From contig NZ_BMDO01000003.1 of the NCBI RefSeq assembly GCF_014635825.1, positions 186,001 through 250,000 of the forward strand: 64,000 nucleotides of DNA, in the 5' to 3' direction. Both the position numbers and the translations under genes were made by a program. Under the pieces are notes generated by a model. It was not told the origin of the DNA. It worked only from the letters and a program-made list of their open reading frames with translations, and searched no databases. Positions 35,069 through 43,755 of the stretch are shown piece by piece. Position 1 is the stretch's first letter, and every line of letters begins with the position of its first letter. Origin of the DNA: Mucilaginibacter galii (lineage in GTDB: Bacteria; Bacteroidota; Bacteroidia; Sphingobacteriales; Sphingobacteriaceae).

Positions 35069-36007
35069 TTAATTAAGCGCTTTGGTAAAAATACGACCAT
35101 GCAGATGTTCTTTCAAATGGCTGCCCTCGCCATGCAAAGTCCACAACTGCTGCGGGTTAACCTCTTCTATGGCTTTAAGCACATCGTTCCAATCGGCATG
35201 GTCTGATATAAAAAGGGTGTCTTGCTGGTTAACCTGCAGGTTTTTCCAGCCCGAAGCAAATAAACGTTTCACACCGGTGGCCCTAAAATAACTATCGAAC
35301 GTGAAGGGCGGCACCAGGTATACATACCCATCCTGGTTCTTCATGAGTTTGCGGTTATACATTTGCCAGTTACCCAGGGTTATGCCATGTTTTTCATAGA
35401 TTGCATTCAATGGTGCAATGCGAAAATGGACTAATATCTTTTTCAGCGGTGCATGATCATTGATCATCCTGATAAGCCGCTGGGCTTTGCCTAAACCATA
35501 AGCGCCTAACAGGATATTGCTTTGTATGCCGTTGAGCTTCTCTATTTCGGTAACCGGGTTGGGGTGGGTGGTATTGGGGTTGGCAAAGGTGCTCTCGGTA
35601 ATTAATACATCGGCCTTTACCCACTCAATTGGCTCGCAGGTGCTGTCGGGCTGTAGCTTATAATCGCCGGTGTAGAGGTAGCTAACGCCCCGGTAGGTCA
35701 TGAGTACCTGGGCCGACCCTAAAATATGCCCTGCCGAAATAAAGCTGATGCTTACGTCGCCTAAGGTAAACTCCTGGTGCCAGCCAAATAGTTTGAAATT
35801 AGTGCCTGCATTTTTACCGTAACGCAAACGCATAAAATCGGCAGTGGGGGCGGTGCAGTAAATATTACGGTTGCCAGGCACGGCATGATCACCGTGTGCA
35901 TGGCTTATTACGGCATGCTCTGCCGGTTCTTTAGGGTCGAGATAAAAATTACCGTATTTACAGTATAAGCCATGTTGGTTAAAGGCTAAAAAATCGTCTA
36001 ATATCAT
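35069..36007 (-). CDS. Ligase-associated-type MBL-fold DNA exonuclease
   Basis: 312 residues, metallo-beta-lactamase fold of the CPSF/exonuclease branch. Metal motif: ISHAHGDHAVPGN (HxHxDH). Further: FISAGHILGSAQVLM, LYTGDYKLQPDSTCEP and LWTLHGEGSHL. Family members usually sit beside an ATP-dependent DNA ligase and a helicase; here no ligase is visible within the window. The gene overlaps coaE by 29 bp and leads into the DUF5522 gene. Confidence 0.9.
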   Translation of the reverse strand: MILDDFLAFNQHGLYCKYGNFYLDPKEPAEHAVISHAHGDHAVPGNRNIYCTAPTADFMRLRYGKNAGTNFKLFGWHQEFTLGDVSISFISAGHILGSAQVLMTYRGVSYLYTGDYKLQPDSTCEPIEWVKADVLITESTFANPNTTHPNPVTEIEKLNGIQSNILLGAYGLGKAQRLIRMINDHAPLKKILVHFRIAPLNAIYEKHGITLGNWQMYNRKLMKNQDGYVYLVPPFTFDSYFRATGVKRLFASGWKNLQVNQQDTLFISDHADWNDVLKAIEEVNPQQLWTLHGEGSHLKEHLHGRIFTKALN

Positions 36008-36614
36008 GTTGAAGTAACCTGGGTAGGGGCAGTGTTAAAAACTGCTCATGCAGTGCTAAAACCTGCGGAATAATAAGCTGACTGTTATCATTACAAAGCA
36101 CAAAGCTGGCTAACGCCTGCTTTTCTTCTTCGGGCATTTGCCTGTCATTGCGGGCCTGGGCTTCAGCTTCGCTAATGCCATCGCGCTGCATTACACGAGC
36201 TATGCGCATGGGGGTAGGGGCGGTAACTAAAATGGTGTAATCACAATCTTTATACGAGCCGCTTTCAAACAATACTGCTGCCTCTTTCAATACGTAAGGC
36301 GCTGAGCTATGTTGTAAAACCCAGGCATCAAAAGCCCTGAAAACGGCCGGGTGCACCAGCGCATTCAATTTCTGAAGCTGAGCAGGGTTATTAAAAACAA
36401 TACCTGCAATATATTTACGGTTAAGCGTGCCATCGTCAAAGTATGCTTCGCTGCCAAATTCAAGTTGAATGCCTGTTGTAAGTTCGGGGTCGGCTGTCAT
36501 TACTTTTTTGGCTTCATCGTCGGCATAAAATACCGGGATGCCCAACAGCTCGAACAAGCGGCTAACCGTGGTTTTACCACTGCCTATATTACCGGTAATT
36601 CCTATTTTAAGCAT
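35979..36614 (-). CDS. coaE: Dephospho-CoA kinase
   Basis: 211 residues. It phosphorylates dephospho-CoA, the last step of CoA synthesis. P-loop GITGNIGSGKTTV; Asp in FYADDEAKKVM; LNALVHPAVF; the lid region RVMQRDGISEAEAQARNDRQ. The family is usually about 200 residues. It shares 29 bp with the downstream exonuclease gene, pointing to translational coupling, and has its own TACCTTTG box 12 bp upstream, so it can be expressed without ybbR. Confidence 0.95.
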   Translation of the reverse strand: MLKIGITGNIGSGKTTVSRLFELLGIPVFYADDEAKKVMTADPELTTGIQLEFGSEAYFDDGTLNRKYIAGIVFNNPAQLQKLNALVHPAVFRAFDAWVLQHSSAPYVLKEAAVLFESGSYKDCDYTILVTAPTPMRIARVMQRDGISEAEAQARNDRQMPEEEKQALASFVLCNDNSQLIIPQVLALHEQFLTLPLPRLLQHDIRRFFSL

Positions 36615-36626
36615 AATTTATTATGG

Positions 36627-36634
36627 CAAAGGTA
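36627..36634 (-). promoter_or_regulatory. -7 promoter box for coaE
   Basis: TACCTTTG on the minus strand, matching TAnnTTTG; it ends 12 bp before the ATG at 36614. Confidence 0.6.
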
Positions 36635-36689
36635 GGCTTAATTTATAAAGCCCCAAGTGCTGGTTTTAGTTGGCGGCGGATGTTGTAGA

Positions 36690-37634
36690 TTATTTGCCGA
36701 CTAAGAAATCGACATTGCGCGGTTGCATTTTTACAATGCGGCAATAGGCGGGCATACGTATAATGTTAACAGGCAGTACGCTGTAACCCTGTTGCCATAG
36801 GCTAAAATCGGCGGTGGCTTCAAAAAAGTCTTCGTCAACTTCGGTGTAATGGCTCAATGGAGTTGTGAACGTTATGGTTATTTGCTGCGGAAAGTACTTT
36901 ACGTTTTTATAATGCGGGTTATTGATGAGCCTTACCGGAATTTTCAATGTTTTTTCGGTAAACTCTTCTACCGGTACAAATAGCCGCACCGTTTTAGGAT
37001 AAACGCTGATGTTACCTTCTTTTGCCCGCTGCAGCGGCAGCGTGGTTTTAATATGATCGTTAACATGATCCATTTTCAAGGTATCTGTTTTCCAAGAGGT
37101 GATCTTTTCAATAACATTGCCCGGGCCGTTTACCGTGACATAAGCAGGGTTTACTACGATCTTGTCGGAGTTTGCGTATTGCGGCTGGTATTGTAGTTTG
37201 AGCACAGGCTCTACCCGTATTTTTTTGACCATGCGATTGGTGAAATCAAAATACAGCGTATCGGGATCGAAAGCGATGATCTTATGATCAAGGTCGAGCT
37301 TGCGGTTTATTTGAGCTACCTGTGTATTCAGGGCAATAAAATTACTGTGTTCGAGCGTATGCAGGTCAATGGTTAATGGCCGGTTGGTCATGCTCATGCG
37401 CGAAAAAACCATTTCCCAGCCTGTACCCTGCATAGTAGCTTCTACAGTATCAGGCTGTAGAGCCTTAAAAGCCCGGCGCTGGGGAGCATTCTTGAAAACA
37501 AGCGTTTGCTTTACCGTGAAATTATACTTGCCCGACAGGGTGGCAAATACCCAGGCTACCAAAGCCAGCACCAGGCAAGTTATAAAAACGGATAACCGCC
37601 TGCGTTCGGATGCTGATAGTTTGATGATAGCCAT
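36690..37634 (-). CDS. YbbR-domain membrane protein, CdaR-like
   Basis: 314 residues. One N-terminal membrane segment (about 13-33, VFITCLVLALVAWVFATL) anchors a periplasmic part with YbbR repeats, seen as VEPVLKLQYQPQYAN and YVTVNGPGNVIEKI, with more strands to the end. In Firmicutes CdaR/YbbR controls a diadenylate cyclase; no cyclase gene is adjacent here, so that role is not shown. It lies between yajC (with a terminator and repeat between) and coaE. Confidence 0.85.
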   Translation of the reverse strand: MAIIKLSASERRRLSVFITCLVLALVAWVFATLSGKYNFTVKQTLVFKNAPQRRAFKALQPDTVEATMQGTGWEMVFSRMSMTNRPLTIDLHTLEHSNFIALNTQVAQINRKLDLDHKIIAFDPDTLYFDFTNRMVKKIRVEPVLKLQYQPQYANSDKIVVNPAYVTVNGPGNVIEKITSWKTDTLKMDHVNDHIKTTLPLQRAKEGNISVYPKTVRLFVPVEEFTEKTLKIPVRLINNPHYKNVKYFPQQITITFTTPLSHYTEVDEDFFEATADFSLWQQGYSVLPVNIIRMPAYCRIVKMQPRNVDFLVGK

Positions 37635-37662
37635 GTGGTATATTTTACGAGCTAAGTAATCT

Positions 37663-37760
37663 TTGTTATTTCGAGCGGTAACGATGCATCTTGTTCAATG
37701 TGACGAATGGTTAACCTGTCTTGCTAAACCGGACCTCTCATCATTTGTTCGAGATAACAA
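37663..37760. repeat. TTTCGAG inverted-repeat element (long family)
   Basis: Outer arms TTGTTATTTCGAG and GTTCGAGATAACAA pair; the core contains AACGATGCATCTTGTTCAAT, related to the elements at 42383 and 53700. It lies between yajC and ybbR. Confidence 0.7.
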
Positions 37761-37800
37761 TTCTTGTTTGACAAAGAAAGCATAAACTGCTCAAAATGTA

Positions 37801-37836
37801 AAATGCCGCTTCCTTTGTATAAAGAAAACGGCATTT
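37801..37836 (-). terminator. Terminator after yajC
   Basis: AAATGCCG (37801-37808) and CGGCATTT (37829-37836) pair across a loop with further internal complementarity, 20 bp after the yajC stop; T-rich on the minus strand beyond. Confidence 0.7.
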
Positions 37837-37855
37837 TAAGTTCTTTACTGCCTGT

Positions 37856-38182
37856 TTACACTTTGGCTACTGCCGGTGGTGTGTTAAGGGCTTTTGAAGC
37901 ATCGAGCGATATAGCGGCTTTATCAACACGCATTTTACCGTTTTCGATCTCTATTAAGAAAGTCAGGTCGTTCATGTCAATAATGCGGCCGTGTATACCT
38001 GCGTTGGTTACTATGCGGTCGCCTTTTTTTAATTCATCAACGTATTTCTTCTGGTCTTTTTGTTTTTTAACCTGCGGACGTATCATGAAAAAGTAGAATA
38101 CTACAATGATCAGGATCATGGGTACAATGCCGCCTAAACCGCCAAAAGCGCCGGTGGCCTGTAATAAAATTGCTGCTGTCAT
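37856..38182 (-). CDS. yajC: Preprotein translocase subunit YajC
   Basis: 108 residues. One membrane segment (MILIIVVFYFFMIRPQVKKQ) followed by the small cytoplasmic YajC domain with ELKKGDRIVTNAGIHGRI. It associates with SecDF-YidC at the Sec translocon. Twenty base pairs separate it from the DUF1573 gene upstream, and with nusB this is the usual Sphingobacteriaceae order. Confidence 0.95.
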   Translation of the reverse strand: MTAAILLQATGAFGGLGGIVPMILIIVVFYFFMIRPQVKKQKDQKKYVDELKKGDRIVTNAGIHGRIIDMNDLTFLIEIENGKMRVDKAAISLDASKALNTPPAVAKV

Positions 38183-38202
38183 TTACTATTTAATTGGTGA
38201 AA

Positions 38203-38676
38203 TTATTTACTTTTTTTATCAGTTGCCGGTTTAGCATCGGTCAATACTTCGCCGGTAAGGTGTACGCGGTTTTCGGCCGGTACGGTATTGGCAACTATGG
38301 TAATCAGTTTATCCTGTAAACCGCTTTTACCTGCACTGTTAAAAGTTACTTTAACAAAACTGCTGGCGCCCGGTTGAATGGGTTTTTTCTCAATTTCGGG
38401 CGTGGTACAGCCACAGGTGGCATACGCATCAGAAATAATGAGCGGCGATTTACCGGTATTGGTGTACTTAAACTCGTAGGTTACCTTATCGCCCTCCTTA
38501 ATTTTGCCAAAGTCGTGCGCTTCGGTCTCAAATTTCATGGCGGCGGCTGTGGCTGCGTTAATGGTGGCTGGCGCTTTGCTGCTGCTATCGGCAGTGGCTT
38601 TTTCCTGGGTGCTGGTTTGATTGCAGGCGGCCAAAGCAATGGCTAAACTTAAACCTGCGGCTATTTTTTTAATCAT
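38203..38676 (-). CDS. DUF1573 lipoprotein
   Basis: 157 residues. Lipobox LAIALAAC (Cys about 18), then an Ala/Ser/Thr-rich spacer, then a DUF1573 immunoglobulin-like domain (about 50-145) with FETEAHDFGKIKEGDKVTY, SPLIISDAYATCGCTTPE and VKVTFNSAGKSGLQDK. Envelope protein of unknown role. Its ATG overlaps the nusB stop by one base (TAATG), so translation is coupled. Confidence 0.94.
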   Translation of the reverse strand: MIKKIAAGLSLAIALAACNQTSTQEKATADSSSKAPATINAATAAAMKFETEAHDFGKIKEGDKVTYEFKYTNTGKSPLIISDAYATCGCTTPEIEKKPIQPGASSFVKVTFNSAGKSGLQDKLITIVANTVPAENRVHLTGEVLTDAKPATDKKSK

Positions 38677-39620
38677 TACTCTATTAAACCCCGGCCTGTT
38701 TTCCGGATTTTGTTTTGTTCCTTTAACTCGAATAAAATTTTATCTAATATACCATTTATAAACGAATTACTTTTTGGTGTACTAAACTCTTTGGCTATCT
38801 CCAGGTACTCGTTAATAGTTACCTTAACCGGCACCGAATTAAAGTTAATAAACTCGGTAATGGCCATTTTCATGAGCAGGGTATCCATCATGGCAATACG
38901 TTCAGGTTCCCAGTTCTGCGTTTTTTGAGCAATGAGTTCCTGGTAATCGGTATCGTAGCGAATAGATTTTTCGAACAAGTCGACAATAAATTCGCGGTCT
39001 TCCACCCAGTTGCCGGTAATTTCGGCCAGCTTGTTCTCATGCGGATTATCGAACGAGAAGTTCTTGAACGTTTTAGCGATCAGCGCTTGCAATACATCTT
39101 TATCAACCGGCCAGGAAATAAATTTATCTTCAAAAACCTGCTCGGCTAAAGATGATTTAAAGATCACCTTTTTGAAGATATATTTAATTATGTCTTTGTC
39201 GGTTTGCAGTGTATCGTCGGTTTTGGCTAAATAAGCTTTATAATCGTCGCTGTTCTTTAAAACGGTGAAGAGCGATTTTGCCAGTTCAGGCTCAAAATCC
39301 CATGAAATTTTGTAGCGTTTAATGGCGGCAACGTAATCTTTATTAACGTGCAGCGATGCAATAAAACGGTTTTCGAGAATTTTTAAGTTGGGTGCCAGAT
39401 CTTCGGCGGTGGGCAAGTACTTATTGGCCCTTTCTTCGGCATCATTAGCCGAAAATTGTATCACCTCATCAATAAGGGAAAGCATCCAAATGTACATTTC
39501 AAACACCCTGTCGATGCTTTGCAGCATGGTTTTTTCATGTGCCTGTATATCTTTTTCACTTTGGTGATAGGCATACAATGCCTGTAATACTTTAACCCTG
39601 AGGTGCCTTCTGTTTAACAT
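38676..39620 (-). CDS. nusB: Transcription antitermination protein NusB, long form
   Basis: 314 residues against about 140 in E. coli; Bacteroidota have this long form. The N-terminus NRRHLRVKVLQALYAYHQSE is the NusB start, then a lineage-specific middle (about 50-180), then the conserved C-terminal half with RIAMMDTLLMKMAITEF and VTINEYLEIAKEFS then NGILDKI. It binds boxA RNA with NusE in rRNA antitermination. It heads the operon nusB-DUF1573-yajC. Confidence 0.93.
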   Translation of the reverse strand: MLNRRHLRVKVLQALYAYHQSEKDIQAHEKTMLQSIDRVFEMYIWMLSLIDEVIQFSANDAEERANKYLPTAEDLAPNLKILENRFIASLHVNKDYVAAIKRYKISWDFEPELAKSLFTVLKNSDDYKAYLAKTDDTLQTDKDIIKYIFKKVIFKSSLAEQVFEDKFISWPVDKDVLQALIAKTFKNFSFDNPHENKLAEITGNWVEDREFIVDLFEKSIRYDTDYQELIAQKTQNWEPERIAMMDTLLMKMAITEFINFNSVPVKVTINEYLEIAKEFSTPKSNSFINGILDKILFELKEQNKIRKTGRGLIE

Positions 39621-39902
39621 GGATAAGAACGGTTTTTTGTAATCCTATAATTCAATGATCAGTTCGTGCTGATGGTATTGCTATTAACACTTTTTATATA
39701 CATTGGTTTGTAGCAGTTGCGGCAAGTAGCCATGCTTTACGAATAAGACACGGTTTGATCGGCAACGTTACAAACCGCAAATGAGTAACGGCTTAATATG
39801 CCGCAAAAGTAGGGATTTTTTGTGTGTGGTTAAAGTAATTTTTGGAATGATGGTAAGTGGGGTTACTTCTTCAGGGTGAAAAGTGCTTTTACTTTTTTTG
39901 AC

Positions 39903-40379
39903 CTCTGTTAGGCTTGGTAAAGTAATCTTACATTAGCCTGTGGATGTTACTTTCTTTTTACCTCAAAAAGAAAGTAACCAAAGAAAACTAAGCGTAGCGA
40001 CTTCATGAACACCTAAAATATAAAAATGTGAATAAACTCCCGGCTGCACCCTGCGCTACTTTAGGTTGTGCTTGTATTTAAGGCAGTGGTTGCCGTGCAG
40101 GCTGATGCCGGTTCTTTTTGAGTTTGTGTTTGTGCTGTGCTTCTGCTTGTTATTGGTAATATAATGTTTTATGAGTGCTTACCACACAAAGCACTGCTGT
40201 TCCATCTTATTTTCCGCGGCATCAGGAATGTTGCGGGTAGCAAAAGCCTTAGTTAACGTACAACCCTGCGTAGCAACAGAACGTAGCCGCAAGTTTTCTT
40301 CTTGGTACTTCTTCTTTTGTATAAAAGAAGAAGTACATCCACAGGCCATAGTGCAACCACTTTACCAAGCCTAACAGAG
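39903..40379. repeat. 477-bp element with perfect 21-bp terminal inverted repeats
   Basis: Ends CTCTGTTAGGCTTGGTAAAG(T) at 39903-39923 and its exact complement at 40359-40379. Inside each end an imperfect match continues for about 75 bp, including the shared GCCTGTGGATGT and a hairpin (left GTTACTTTCTTTTT / AAAAAGAAAGTAAC; right GTACTTCTTCTTTT / AAAAGAAGAAGTAC). The 300-bp core has no convincing gene: its frames are short and use odd codons. The whole 39621-40546 gap otherwise holds AT-rich DNA and the promoter at 40529. It is either an inverted pair of REP-like units or a small non-autonomous mobile element. Confidence 0.7.
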
Positions 40380-40528
40380 AATTGAACGAAGTAAAAACAC
40401 AAAACAACCAATATCATTTGATGAACACTAACCAAGAGCCAAAAGGAGCAGTAGTAAAAAACAATTTATAAACAACTAAAGTACTCTACGCAACATTAAA
40501 CATAAACTGCTATTTCAAACCAAACCCT

Positions 40529-40536
40529 TACCTTTG
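40529..40536 (+). promoter_or_regulatory. -7 promoter box for the ABC exporter gene
   Basis: TACCTTTG, matching TAnnTTTG, 10 bp before the ATG at 40547; no clear -33 element. Confidence 0.6.
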
Positions 40537-40546
40537 CAACGCTACT

Positions 40547-42346
40547 ATGAAAAGCCTCGCTTACCTCAATAAGTTCTTTGTTAAATACCGCTGGCGGCTG
40601 GTGCCTGGTGTTTTGTTCGTTGTTATTTCGAACATTTTTGGGGTGTTACCTGCGCAGGTAATTAGGGTGGCGTTTAACCTGGTGGCTGAGAATATACAGA
40701 TCTACCACCTTTATGCCGGGTTCGACAAGCAGGAAGTTATTTACGATATATTCGGCTCAAGCCTTTTAATGTTTGGAGTACTGGTTTTAGTGCTGGCTCT
40801 GTTGCGCGGTTTGTTTTTGTTCCTGATGCGGCAAACCATTATTTTAATGTCGCGGCATATAGAGTACGACCTGAAGAACGAAATTTACGCGCACTACCAG
40901 CAACTCTCCTTAGCTTTTTACCGCCGCCACAACACGGGCGATTTAATGAACCGCGTTACTGAGGATGTGAGCCGCGTGCGCATGTATTTAGGGCCGGGTA
41001 TTATGTATGCCATTAACACGGTGGTACTGTTCATACTTACGGTTTATGCCATGCTAAGCGTAAATGCCAGGCTGGCCTTCTTTTCGTTATTGCCCATGCC
41101 GTTGCTGGTTTGGAGTATTTATTATGTAAATAATATTATTGAACACCGTAGTGAGAAGATACAGGAGCGTTTATCGTCCCTCTCGAGCTTTGTGCAGGAG
41201 AATATATCGGGTATACGGGTTATTAAATCTTACGTGCGCGAAGCATTTGTGAGTAAGACCTTTGTGGCCGAGAGCGAGAATTATAAAATGCACTCCATGG
41301 CGCTTACGCGTGTGCAGGCGCTGTTCTTCCCCATGATGTTGCTGCTGGTAGGGGTGAGTAACGTGCTTATTATTTATATAGGCGGGGTAGAGGTGATGAA
41401 AGGGAACATTACCTCGGGTAACATTGCCGAGTTTGTGGTTTACCTCGGTCAGCTAACATTCCCGGTAATGTCTTTAGGCTGGGTTACCTCATTGATACAG
41501 CGTGCGGCGGCATCGCAAAAGCGCATTAACGAGTTTTTACATACCGTGCCCGAAATTAGTTCACCGGCCGTGCCGGCCAAACCGGTGCATGGCGAGGTGA
41601 TTTTTGATAAGGTAAGTTTCACTTACCCCGATACCGGTATTGAGGCCATTAAAGATGTTTCGTTTACTATTGAGCCGGGCCAACTGGTGGCGATTATAGG
41701 GCGTACCGGGTCGGGCAAATCAACTATTGCTAACCTGCTTATGCGTATGTATGATGTTACCGGCGGACAGGTGCGCATAGATGGTACTGCCATACATCAA
41801 TTAAATTTGGAGGGCTACCGTGCCCAGGTGGGCTTTGTACCGCAGGAGGTATTCCTGTTTTCGGATACGATAGCCAATAACATTGCGTTCAGCGCCGATG
41901 TGCTGGATATGCCTTTGGTTGAACAAGCCGCCAGGGATGCCGCCGTTTACGAGAACATTATGGAACTGCCCGATAGCTTCAACACACTGATAGGCGAACG
42001 TGGCGTTACCTTATCTGGCGGACAAAAACAGCGGGTAAGCATAGCCCGTGCTATTGTAAAGCAACCGCAGATCCTCGTTTTTGATGATTGCCTGTCGGCC
42101 GTTGATACCCGCACCGAAGAAGCTATACTGGGCAACCTGGGCCGTATTATGAAAGGTAAAACCAGCGTAATTATAGCCCATCGTATCTCCACCATACGCA
42201 GTGCCGACAAAATTTTGGTAATGGAGAACGGTCGTATAGCCGAGCAAGGCAATCACCAACAACTCATGCAGCAAAAAGGCCTGTACTTTGACCTATACGA
42301 GAAACAATTACTGGAGGAAGAAGAAGCGCCTGAAAGCAAAGGTTAG
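40547..42346 (+). CDS. ABC exporter, MsbA/LmrA-like half transporter
   Basis: 599 residues: an N-terminal six-helix membrane domain (about 15-320) fused to an ATPase domain (about 350-590). Walker A AIIGRTGSGKSTIAN, Q-loop VGFVPQEVFLFSD, signature VTLSGGQKQRVSIARAI, Walker B LVFDDCLSAVD (D followed by C where most have E, so catalytic Glu may be replaced: DDCLSAVD), H-loop IAHRIS. It works as a dimer exporting a lipid or drug; substrate unknown. The Cys in place of the usual catalytic Glu is common in a subset of heterodimeric transporters, so a partner may be needed. Confidence 0.93.
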   Translation: MKSLAYLNKFFVKYRWRLVPGVLFVVISNIFGVLPAQVIRVAFNLVAENIQIYHLYAGFDKQEVIYDIFGSSLLMFGVLVLVLALLRGLFLFLMRQTIILMSRHIEYDLKNEIYAHYQQLSLAFYRRHNTGDLMNRVTEDVSRVRMYLGPGIMYAINTVVLFILTVYAMLSVNARLAFFSLLPMPLLVWSIYYVNNIIEHRSEKIQERLSSLSSFVQENISGIRVIKSYVREAFVSKTFVAESENYKMHSMALTRVQALFFPMMLLLVGVSNVLIIYIGGVEVMKGNITSGNIAEFVVYLGQLTFPVMSLGWVTSLIQRAAASQKRINEFLHTVPEISSPAVPAKPVHGEVIFDKVSFTYPDTGIEAIKDVSFTIEPGQLVAIIGRTGSGKSTIANLLMRMYDVTGGQVRIDGTAIHQLNLEGYRAQVGFVPQEVFLFSDTIANNIAFSADVLDMPLVEQAARDAAVYENIMELPDSFNTLIGERGVTLSGGQKQRVSIARAIVKQPQILVFDDCLSAVDTRTEEAILGNLGRIMKGKTSVIIAHRISTIRSADKILVMENGRIAEQGNHQQLMQQKGLYFDLYEKQLLEEEEAPESKG

Positions 42347-42382
42347 AGGGGATTACTAAATCACTTTTTTTCAAATAAAGGT

Positions 42383-42478
42383 TGTCATTTCGAGTGCTAA
42401 CGAGAAATCCTGTTCAATGTAGCAGGTAGCTAATTTGCTTGTTTTTGAACAAGATCTCTCACTATCGTTAGAGATGAC
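42383..42478. repeat. TTTCGAGTG..AACGAGAAAT inverted-repeat element
   Basis: Left arm GTCATTTCGAGTGCTAACGA, right arm the imperfect complement ending GTTAGAGATGAC; about 30 bp each. Same family as 37663-37760 and the three tandem copies at 53700-54120. The rest of the 406-bp gap (42347-42752) is AT-rich with no gene. Confidence 0.8.
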
Positions 42479-42752
42479 GGTATTATTAAAGCGTTTAAAT
42501 AACTTATCGCGCAAATTGAAAAACCTTTAATCATTAAACAATATTGGCATAAAATCACTCGCCATTTATTTTTAATAACACATAACATCCCTGCTGCCCA
42601 AAACGTAAAAAGGCCTTAAATGCCTGCAAACCTTTGTTTTGGCATCAAAACCCAAATATCATTTTGCAACTGCAATATTTTCAAATTATTGTTTGCAATT
42701 TCAAAAAATGATTATATTTATCCAATCATAACTATTACAACACTTTTTTAAC

Positions 42753-43103
42753 ATGGGAGATTTTGACAACAGAGAGCGGGATGAAGTGTTCTCAAAAAAG
42801 GTAAGAGCCGGCAAGAGAACTTATTTTTTCGATGTAAAGGCCACACGTTCAAACGATTATTACATCACTATTACCGAGAGTAAAAAACGTTTAGAAGACG
42901 GGGTATTTGTAAAGCATAAAATTTTCCTTTACAAAGAAGACTTCGAAAAATTTGCAGAAGGATTAAAAGACACTGTTGATTACATCAAAGCTAACCAGGA
43001 AGTTATTGAAAAACGTTACGAGTACAGCGAGCTTAACGAAATTACAAAAGCCGCAGGTGTTACCGGCCTTACCGGTGCCACCGAAGAAGACTTTTCTTTT
43101 TAA
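42753..43103 (+). CDS. DUF3276 protein, PUR-alpha-like nucleic-acid binder
   Basis: 116 residues, a single Whirly-like PUR repeat: VFSKKVRAGKRTYFFDVKAT, DYYITITESKKRLEDG and IFLYKEDFEKFAEGLKDTV. Bacteroidota and Spirochaete PUR proteins bind single-stranded DNA or RNA, likely as dimers. The acidic C-terminal tail (ATEEDFSF) is typical. Monocistronic, with an AT-rich leader and the strong terminator at 43135. Confidence 0.94.
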   Translation: MGDFDNRERDEVFSKKVRAGKRTYFFDVKATRSNDYYITITESKKRLEDGVFVKHKIFLYKEDFEKFAEGLKDTVDYIKANQEVIEKRYEYSELNEITKAAGVTGLTGATEEDFSF

Positions 43104-43134
43104 CCCCAAGGGACTTTATAACTAACCAAATCAA

Positions 43135-43164
43135 AAAAGGCCTTGCTGATCAGCAAGGCCTTTT
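43135..43164 (+). terminator. Bidirectional terminator after DUF3276
   Basis: AAAAGGCCTTGCTGA and its exact complement form a perfect 30-bp palindrome ending in TTTT. It serves both this gene and the convergent gene at 43186. Confidence 0.9.
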
Positions 43165-43185
43165 GCATTCTATATACTTTCGATG

Positions 43186-43677
43186 CTATTGGCGGAAAGC
43201 CGAGTAGGTACCCATCATCACAAATACGCCTATAACTATAAGCAAATACAACGATAGGATAGCAATTATTAAAATACCAACAAACTTGAAAAACGATTTA
43301 AGTTTACCCATAGCCAAAGTAATATCCTGACTACTTGAGAATAGGAGGGCATTTTGCGCAAACTTGGCAAACTGGTATAAGTACAGCGATGGAAAGAAGT
43401 ATAAAAGCGCAAAGGCAATGTAAAATACGCTCATAAACGCACCTGCGCTTTGCGACATAACGCTTGGATAAGCTGATACAGTACCCATTTTTGAAAATAT
43501 GCTGCCAGCAAATAAGCCAACCAGCACCATAATTACACAGCCTATAAAGCCTAAAATTGCTAAAAATTTGGCCCATTTGGCAGCTGTTTGCAGGTAGTAC
43601 AGTGCTTCTTCAGATAATACCAAGCCTTTTTCGGGTTCGGGCAGAGGGTGAGTTGTTTCGGTAAAGTTTTCTTCCAT
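43186..43677 (-). CDS. DUF5362 membrane protein
   Basis: 163 residues with three or four membrane segments: KFLAILGFIGCVIMVLVGLF, FMSVFYIAFALLYFFPSLYL and FVGILIIAILSLYLLIVIGV. The acidic N-terminus is cytoplasmic. The pattern ALYYLQTAAKWAKFL and FAKFAQNAL are DUF5362-like. Function unknown. Convergent with DUF3276. Confidence 0.85.
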   Translation of the reverse strand: MEENFTETTHPLPEPEKGLVLSEEALYYLQTAAKWAKFLAILGFIGCVIMVLVGLFAGSIFSKMGTVSAYPSVMSQSAGAFMSVFYIAFALLYFFPSLYLYQFAKFAQNALLFSSSQDITLAMGKLKSFFKFVGILIIAILSLYLLIVIGVFVMMGTYSAFRQ

Positions 43678-43755
43678 TGTTATAAGGCTGAGTTATACGT
43701 ATAAAGCTATTAAACAATAACTTACAAAGCAATGGATGATTAGCTGTACCCGAAA

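Noticed and set aside
40171..40435. Two short open frames in the 477-bp element
   Set aside because: Unusual amino-acid composition, many Cys/His, and overlap with the inverted repeats; no start signal.
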